The position numbers and the translations under genes were made by a program. Positions 59,511 to 64,000 of a DNA stretch of 64,000 bases are shown one piece after another; position 1 is the first letter of the stretch, and every line of letters begins with the position of its first letter. The stretch is from Actinoallomurus purpureus. Its GTDB lineage: Bacteria; Actinomycetota; Actinomycetes; Streptosporangiales; Streptosporangiaceae. The notes below the pieces were generated by a model that did not search any database, was not told the origin of the DNA, and worked only from the letters and a program-made list of their open reading frames with translations. The DNA is taken from positions 124,001 to 188,000 of the forward strand of contig NZ_JAMXMY010000015.1 of assembly GCF_024055795.1 (NCBI RefSeq). The letters run 5' to 3'.

Positions 59511-61793
59511 CGGGATCTCATAGACGGCGCAGGCGCCGGCCTCGTGCCGCAACCAGGCGAATCTACCCAGGCCCGGAGCGGGCCGGTCATAGCTCCTGTC
59601 GACGAAGAGCCAGCGGACACCGTACGCGTCGCGTAGCCGCCGCACCGTCTCGGACGAGGGACGGTGGAATGCCGCATCGTTGTCCGCCAGCCGCCGTCGA
59701 TCCCAGAACGGGACCGTCTCGTCGGGAACGTTCCGCTTCATCGCTTCCGCGTGCGTTTTCAGCTCAAATCCCCAATCTTCGACCAGAATACGTCGCTCCG
59801 TATACGCCGATACGGCAAAGAAGTTTCGATTGTGGCACTCATTTGTGCAGACCGAGTTGGTGGCTACCAGATCGTCAGGGCGTGAGTGGTCCCGCAGCCA
59901 CCGCCCTGCCTCGAGGATTCCGGAGCTGATCGTCGTCCTCGGAAGAGGCGGGGAAGCCGGCCCCTGCCACATCTGGCGGACGTGGAACAGACTCGCAGGA
60001 AGGGCCATCCCGGTAAAGAAGGCGACAACGAACGCCGGCGACAGCGGCCGCAGGACACGGTGCCGGCGTCCGAGCATGGCCAGGACCACCACGAACACTC
60101 CAGTGATCGCCACGAGCGCGACGAACGGACCGAGGATCCGCAGCACCGCCACATCCGCCGTGGGCCTGGTGCTTCCATCCAGCTCGCGGACTGCCAGAAA
60201 TGTGACGACTCCACCCCCTGCCGCGCTGAGAAGCGCGACTCGAAAACCCGGGGTGATCCGCTCGCGGAATACGGTGGCCAGCCCGCAGGCGGCCGCCAGG
60301 GAAATGTACGGAATCACACCGTTGTAGAAGAACAGCTGAGAACTGCCGGGGAAACGCAGAATCATGCCGGCGGCGACTCCGGCCACACTCATCCCGAGGA
60401 TTAGGAGAATCGGTGGGTCGCAGAAGGTCTTCCGCCGGACGGCAAGACCGAATACGCCGGCCCAGATGCAGACCCTGCCGAAGGCGCTGAGCAACGCCAC
60501 AAGGGCCTCCAACGCCACGGGGGGATCGGGAGTAGATGCGGTTTCCGCGGCCACCGTCGCGAAGGCCGACCCGGGGTGCACGATCATGCCGTCAGATTGG
60601 CCGCCGAACAGCACGAACTGCGCGATCAGCACGGATGGCATCGCGGCCAGAATCGCCACGACGGCAGGCCGGTGAAGCCGCCGCTGCGCCACCATCGTCG
60701 CGATCACCACGGCGGAGAGCCCGGCTAGGAGAATGGGAAGAAAGACGGCCTTCCCCCCCATCACCGCCATGAGCAAGGTGACGAACAGCGTCCAGGGGCC
60801 GGCACCCGATCTCGGCTGGCGGAGAATGTCCACGAGCAGCAGGACGACAGGGGCGAACAACATCACACCGAACCCGTGCGTGGGGCTGTACCACGCGACT
60901 TCGTCGGGCGACAGGAGGTGGGCCCCGAGAGACGGTGCCCACACGTAGGGAGTCGGCGCCCATGCGAGAAAGGCGATCCCGAGGGCCGCCAGTCCCGGCC
61001 ACCACCGGCCGGTCAACCGCCGCCCGATGGCGAAGAACAGAACAAGCGACGCCGCCAGGATCGGCAGCATGAACAGTCGATACACCAGAGTCTGCGGCTC
61101 GATCCCGGTCACCCAGCTGGTGGCCGCCATGTCGGCGTAGGCGAACCAGTGGTAATAGAGCGGCTCGCCGGCAACGGACGGATAGGCTGGGGGCATGTGG
61201 TACTTCAGCTCGCCGACGAGGCCGAGGTGGAAAGGCAGGTCGACGTAGGGCCTCGCATATCCCGGCCAGGCCAGCCCGTGATGGCGGAAGAACGCGGATC
61301 CACTCGAGAGTACGGTGAACGCGATCAGAACCGCGGTACCCCAGGCGTACGGCGCCGGGACTCGAACGGTGTTCCCCGCTCCTCGCCAGAACCGCCGTAG
61401 TGCCGGTACGACCAGGAACGCGGCGACGGTGACGCCCGGCCACACGAGCACCAACAACGGATACCCGGCCCACCGTGCCGGCACGTAGCCGAGCACAATG
61501 ATCGCGTGACCGAGCACCGTGCCGGCCGCCACCTCCTCGGCGAAAAACCGCGATCCGCCGCGGCAAGCACGCCAGAGCAGCACTCCCGGTACCGTTTTTC
61601 CCAGAATCACGGAGGCGCCGAACACCGCCGTATCTCGGAAAGAGACATCGTAATAACGAAGAACCGCAACAGTCACCGCAAGGACAAGCGCCGTAGGGAC
61701 CCAGCCCGATCGCAGCAGATTCATCGGCCGTCGCCTCGGACGATCCGACCGCGCTGGTACCACTTTTTGACGAACCGCCTGCGCCTCTGTCAT
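59505..61793 (-). CDS. Large polytopic membrane protein, possible GT-C-type transferase
   Basis: 762 residues from ATG 61793 (AAGGAGCGATA upstream; a 61838 start adds 15). About 14 hydrophobic segments from residue 30 to 640, then a soluble C-terminal domain (about 650-762) with GRWLRDHSRPDDLVATNSVC, DETVPFWDRRRLADNDAAFH and GVRWLFVDRSYDRPAPGLGR. The first long outer loop has YVDLPFHLGLVGELKYHMPP and GEPLYYHWFAYADM, placed like the acidic/aromatic loop of GT-C glycosyltransferases. Probably a cell-envelope sugar transferase; not proven. Its tail is duplicated at 58247. Confidence 0.7.
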   Translation of the reverse strand: MTEAQAVRQKVVPARSDRPRRRPMNLLRSGWVPTALVLAVTVAVLRYYDVSFRDTAVFGASVILGKTVPGVLLWRACRGGSRFFAEEVAAGTVLGHAIIVLGYVPARWAGYPLLVLVWPGVTVAAFLVVPALRRFWRGAGNTVRVPAPYAWGTAVLIAFTVLSSGSAFFRHHGLAWPGYARPYVDLPFHLGLVGELKYHMPPAYPSVAGEPLYYHWFAYADMAATSWVTGIEPQTLVYRLFMLPILAASLVLFFAIGRRLTGRWWPGLAALGIAFLAWAPTPYVWAPSLGAHLLSPDEVAWYSPTHGFGVMLFAPVVLLLVDILRQPRSGAGPWTLFVTLLMAVMGGKAVFLPILLAGLSAVVIATMVAQRRLHRPAVVAILAAMPSVLIAQFVLFGGQSDGMIVHPGSAFATVAAETASTPDPPVALEALVALLSAFGRVCIWAGVFGLAVRRKTFCDPPILLILGMSVAGVAAGMILRFPGSSQLFFYNGVIPYISLAAACGLATVFRERITPGFRVALLSAAGGGVVTFLAVRELDGSTRPTADVAVLRILGPFVALVAITGVFVVVLAMLGRRHRVLRPLSPAFVVAFFTGMALPASLFHVRQMWQGPASPPLPRTTISSGILEAGRWLRDHSRPDDLVATNSVCTNECHNRNFFAVSAYTERRILVEDWGFELKTHAEAMKRNVPDETVPFWDRRRLADNDAAFHRPSSETVRRLRDAYGVRWLFVDRSYDRPAPGLGRFAWLRHEAGACAVYEIPN

Positions 61794-62097
61794 TATCGCT
61801 CCTTCAACGTTTGCCGCAAAAGAAAAAACACGGCGCACACCAACGCAGCAACAAGCTTTTGAATAGATCTCCAGGTCCGCACGTTTCGGTTCAATCTTTT
61901 CGGGCTTCGTGGTCCCTTCGCCAAGGTGAACGGCAAATGGATGACGGTGCTCCGCACGAGTATCGAACCAGCGGAAGGTCAGCGGGTGGAGTGTGCTGAC
62001 GGACCGATCTGGATCACTGAAGCGACATCGGCGATGCCCCCTGATCGCTAGTGCACTGAGTCGTTAATTCGGCCGCTCTTCTGAGTGAATAAGGGGA
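61794..62097. other. Intergenic stretch with a coding fragment
   Basis: A short plus frame reads VNGKWMTVLRTSIEPAEGQR then VECADGPIWITEATSAMPPD before TAG at 62049. It has natural codon use but no start; likely debris. AT-rich flanks (61800-61870) may contain the promoter of the downstream minus-strand gene. Confidence 0.35.
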
Positions 62098-63684
62098 TCA
62101 GTCTTTGCGGATGTATAGGTTGCCCTGGTCGGTTGTGGTGAGCAACCGGAGTCGGTCCGGCCTGAGCTTCAGCGCGGTTGCCTCTGTCACGAGTAGATAG
62201 CGTGACCGGACCGTTTGATCGTTCTCTCGCAAGTGCAGCGTCAGGCCGAGGCCGGCGGGTACGTTCACAAGTCCGGGTCCGAAATTGGCGCGGTCGACCA
62301 GAATCGTGTTCTCCCATGCCGACGCGCCCGGCTTGTAAGCGAGATAGCGGCTAAGTGCGGTGGTCTTCGTATCCACAGGCACGAAGTGCCGATAGTGGAT
62401 TTCGGAGAAAATGGGTCCGACCGCGCCGACGACGGCCACGTTGGTGGCCACTGCGCTGATCACGACGGTCCGCTCGGAGCGAGCCAGCGCAACCAGCGCC
62501 GAGAGCAGCACATGTGGGGCGAGAACCCGGTAGTCACGCCAGTCGAAGATGTCGTACACCCCCATCAACAGGATCAGCAGCGGCACGAGGTTGAGGAGAT
62601 GGAACGTGCGGGCGGCCAAGCCTTCGCGGTGATCGGCGTCGCTACCGCGAAGGTGACGGACAACGCCGGTGATGGCCGCCACGACGATCAGCAACAGCGC
62701 TGCCCGCAGCCCCAGTTCGAGCCAGTTGCCCTCGGCGAGCTTCTTGGTGCTGCTGCAGAAGTGCCAGAGGAACAGCTTTACCGCGGCCAGTGGAGAGCGG
62801 GTGGCCAACTCCGTGAGTTGTGCGACGAAGCCTGGATAGGGCGTTGACACGGCACTCGAGACCCAGAAGGCTGCAACGATGATCGGACTCGCCTTGACGG
62901 CCGCCCATCTGAGCCGCCGGCCAGAGAGCTCCGCGCCGCGCAGGAAGAACAGCGGTACGAACAGCAGCGCCCATGTCGGCCGCAGCAGGGAGGCCAACGC
63001 GAGCAGGGCGACCGCGGCGGTATAGAACGTGCGGCTCGTGTCCGGGCCGCGGCGCAACAGCAGGAAGAACAGCCCGGCCAGAGCGGCGGCGAACGCCTGG
63101 TGAAAGGTCTCCTGCATGGTGGTCGTCAGATACAGCATCAGCGGCCAGAACGTGAGCACAAGCACTCCGGTCAGCACGGCTCTCATCCTGCCTGCCCTGG
63201 TCAGCGCGAGGTAGCTGAAGATCGCCACCGCTATGACGGCCATATTGATCACCGGGCCCGAGAACGGGCGCCATCCGGCGATCGATCCGATGCCCGCCAG
63301 AAGCATCGGGTATGCAGGCCCATGTGAGCCGAAGTGGAGAAAGGGAAATTCAGCATGCGTCTCGTCGACACCGTAAACGCCACCTGCGAAGCCGACCGTC
63401 CGGAATGTCGCAGCCTGATGCCAGTAGTCGATCTCGTCCGACATTACGGGGGTAAAATCGAGCAGGCTCGCGTTGAAGTAGTGTCGCACGAGAAATGTTA
63501 CGACGAGCGCAGGAGAAATGGCAATAACCACCCATAGTGCCGTATTTATCCATCGGCTTTCCAGAAGCCGGCGTTGGCCGTGATCTGTCAGCGGATCCTG
63601 GGTGTCACCCCGCTGCTCCACATTCGAAGATGTAATTCCGGAAGCAAGATGAGTCGACTCCTCCGCCGCTGCTTGGTCGCTCAT
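62098..63684 (-). CDS. Polytopic membrane protein, GT-C-like
   Basis: 528 residues from ATG 63684 (MSDQAAAEEST); longer in-frame starts exist upstream to 63816. About ten to twelve hydrophobic helices. The first outer loop has VMSDEIDYWHQAATFRTVGF with the Asp-Glu pair typical of GT-C family lipid-linked sugar transferases, then FLHFGSHGPAYPMLLAGIGS. A short C-terminal soluble end (LRPDRLRLLTTTDQGNLYIR). Same direction as and beside the other large membrane protein, so perhaps a shared envelope polysaccharide role. Family only inferred. Confidence 0.7.
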   Translation of the reverse strand: MSDQAAAEESTHLASGITSSNVEQRGDTQDPLTDHGQRRLLESRWINTALWVVIAISPALVVTFLVRHYFNASLLDFTPVMSDEIDYWHQAATFRTVGFAGGVYGVDETHAEFPFLHFGSHGPAYPMLLAGIGSIAGWRPFSGPVINMAVIAVAIFSYLALTRAGRMRAVLTGVLVLTFWPLMLYLTTTMQETFHQAFAAALAGLFFLLLRRGPDTSRTFYTAAVALLALASLLRPTWALLFVPLFFLRGAELSGRRLRWAAVKASPIIVAAFWVSSAVSTPYPGFVAQLTELATRSPLAAVKLFLWHFCSSTKKLAEGNWLELGLRAALLLIVVAAITGVVRHLRGSDADHREGLAARTFHLLNLVPLLILLMGVYDIFDWRDYRVLAPHVLLSALVALARSERTVVISAVATNVAVVGAVGPIFSEIHYRHFVPVDTKTTALSRYLAYKPGASAWENTILVDRANFGPGLVNVPAGLGLTLHLRENDQTVRSRYLLVTEATALKLRPDRLRLLTTTDQGNLYIRKD

Positions 63685-63796
63685 GACATGAACGATAGCC
63701 AGCCGGCCAAGAGACAACCCGGAGCTCCGGTTTTGAGCAGTGTCATGTTTTTGTATCGTCGCCGTGAACCACCGTCGATTATCCGGGGTTGTGGCC

Positions 63797-63958
63797 GGTG
63801 GTGGGCGCGAGCGCACGCCGAGCCGAACAGACCCGCGAACGCGCCGTCGCCGCGTTGCGCCGGATGGACGCCACCGGCCGGCGGTTCACCTTCGACGCCG
63901 TCGCCCGCGATGCCCTGTTGACTGAACAAGATCGGGAATTTCGGCAGTTCAACGGGTA
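63797..63958 (+). pseudogene. DUF6262/TnpC-like N-terminal fragment
   Basis: Reads ARRAEQTRERAVAALRRMDA then TGRRFTFDAVARDALLTEQD and stops, the N-terminal HTH-like part of transposon accessory proteins such as the one at 44154, cut short. The terminal GAATTTCGGCAGTTCA resembles the repeat at 34436. Confidence 0.5.
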
Positions 63959-64000
63959 GGTGGCTGTTTCTGGCGGTACGTTCTCGGCCCATGATCGGAT

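Overview
The window is GC-rich DNA from an actinomycete. Gene content (a type VII secretion locus without EccE, a RamB-type regulator beside isocitrate lyase, glucosyl-3-phosphoglycerate synthase, an orphan Mce protein) fits a filamentous, non-mycolate actinomycete such as a Streptosporangiales/Thermomonosporaceae member. That placement is inference; no 16S gene is present.

1-24.5 kb, core-like: a complete ESX-like type VII secretion (T7SS) locus. On the minus strand lie a giant WXG100-like effector that runs off the left edge, a small helical protein, a YbaB-type protein, a Gln/Lys-rich AAWKG-type substrate candidate, a secretion-associated protein, two WXG100 proteins, EccB and EccD. Divergent to these is a triple-ATPase EccC. 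An ECF sigma factor, mycosin (EccP) and an EccA-like double AAA+ ATPase with a beta-helix N-terminus follow.

24.5-50.9 kb, accessory: a dense graveyard of integrative elements. It is bracketed by a second copy of the last ~30 codons of the acyl-CoA dehydrogenase gene at 50.9 kb. Inside are interleaved 3' halves of tRNA-Lys(CTT) (27.0, 40.0 kb) and tRNA-Val(GAC) (30.2, 33.0, 50.5 kb), broken transposases and integrases, a cas-less three-repeat type I-E CRISPR remnant (39.7 kb), a decayed LAL regulator, a decayed Kelch protein, a P60 peptidase, a lipase, secreted proteins and a Tn554-like element between fragments of an FMN reductase and an ArsI/CadI gene.

The standout is 46.1-49.8 kb: a compact cyanobactin-type RiPP cassette. 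A 47-residue precursor carries an LP-x4-PV-x-R leader motif like PatE, a SVEQS cleavage-type signal, a 7-residue Cys-free core (IQFPVHP) and an FAGDDDE follower. It is followed by a PatG-like subtilase with a PatG-type C-terminal domain but no oxidase, a 65-residue protein sharing the same leader motif, and a PatA-like subtilase whose nucleophile position is Cys (GTC) instead of Ser. There is no heterocyclase, matching the Cys-free core.

50.9-64 kb: acyl-CoA dehydrogenase, Mce protein, GpgS, RamB-like regulator divergent from aceA, a strong terminator, then a patch of IS debris and a duplicated gene tail, and two large multi-spanning membrane proteins.
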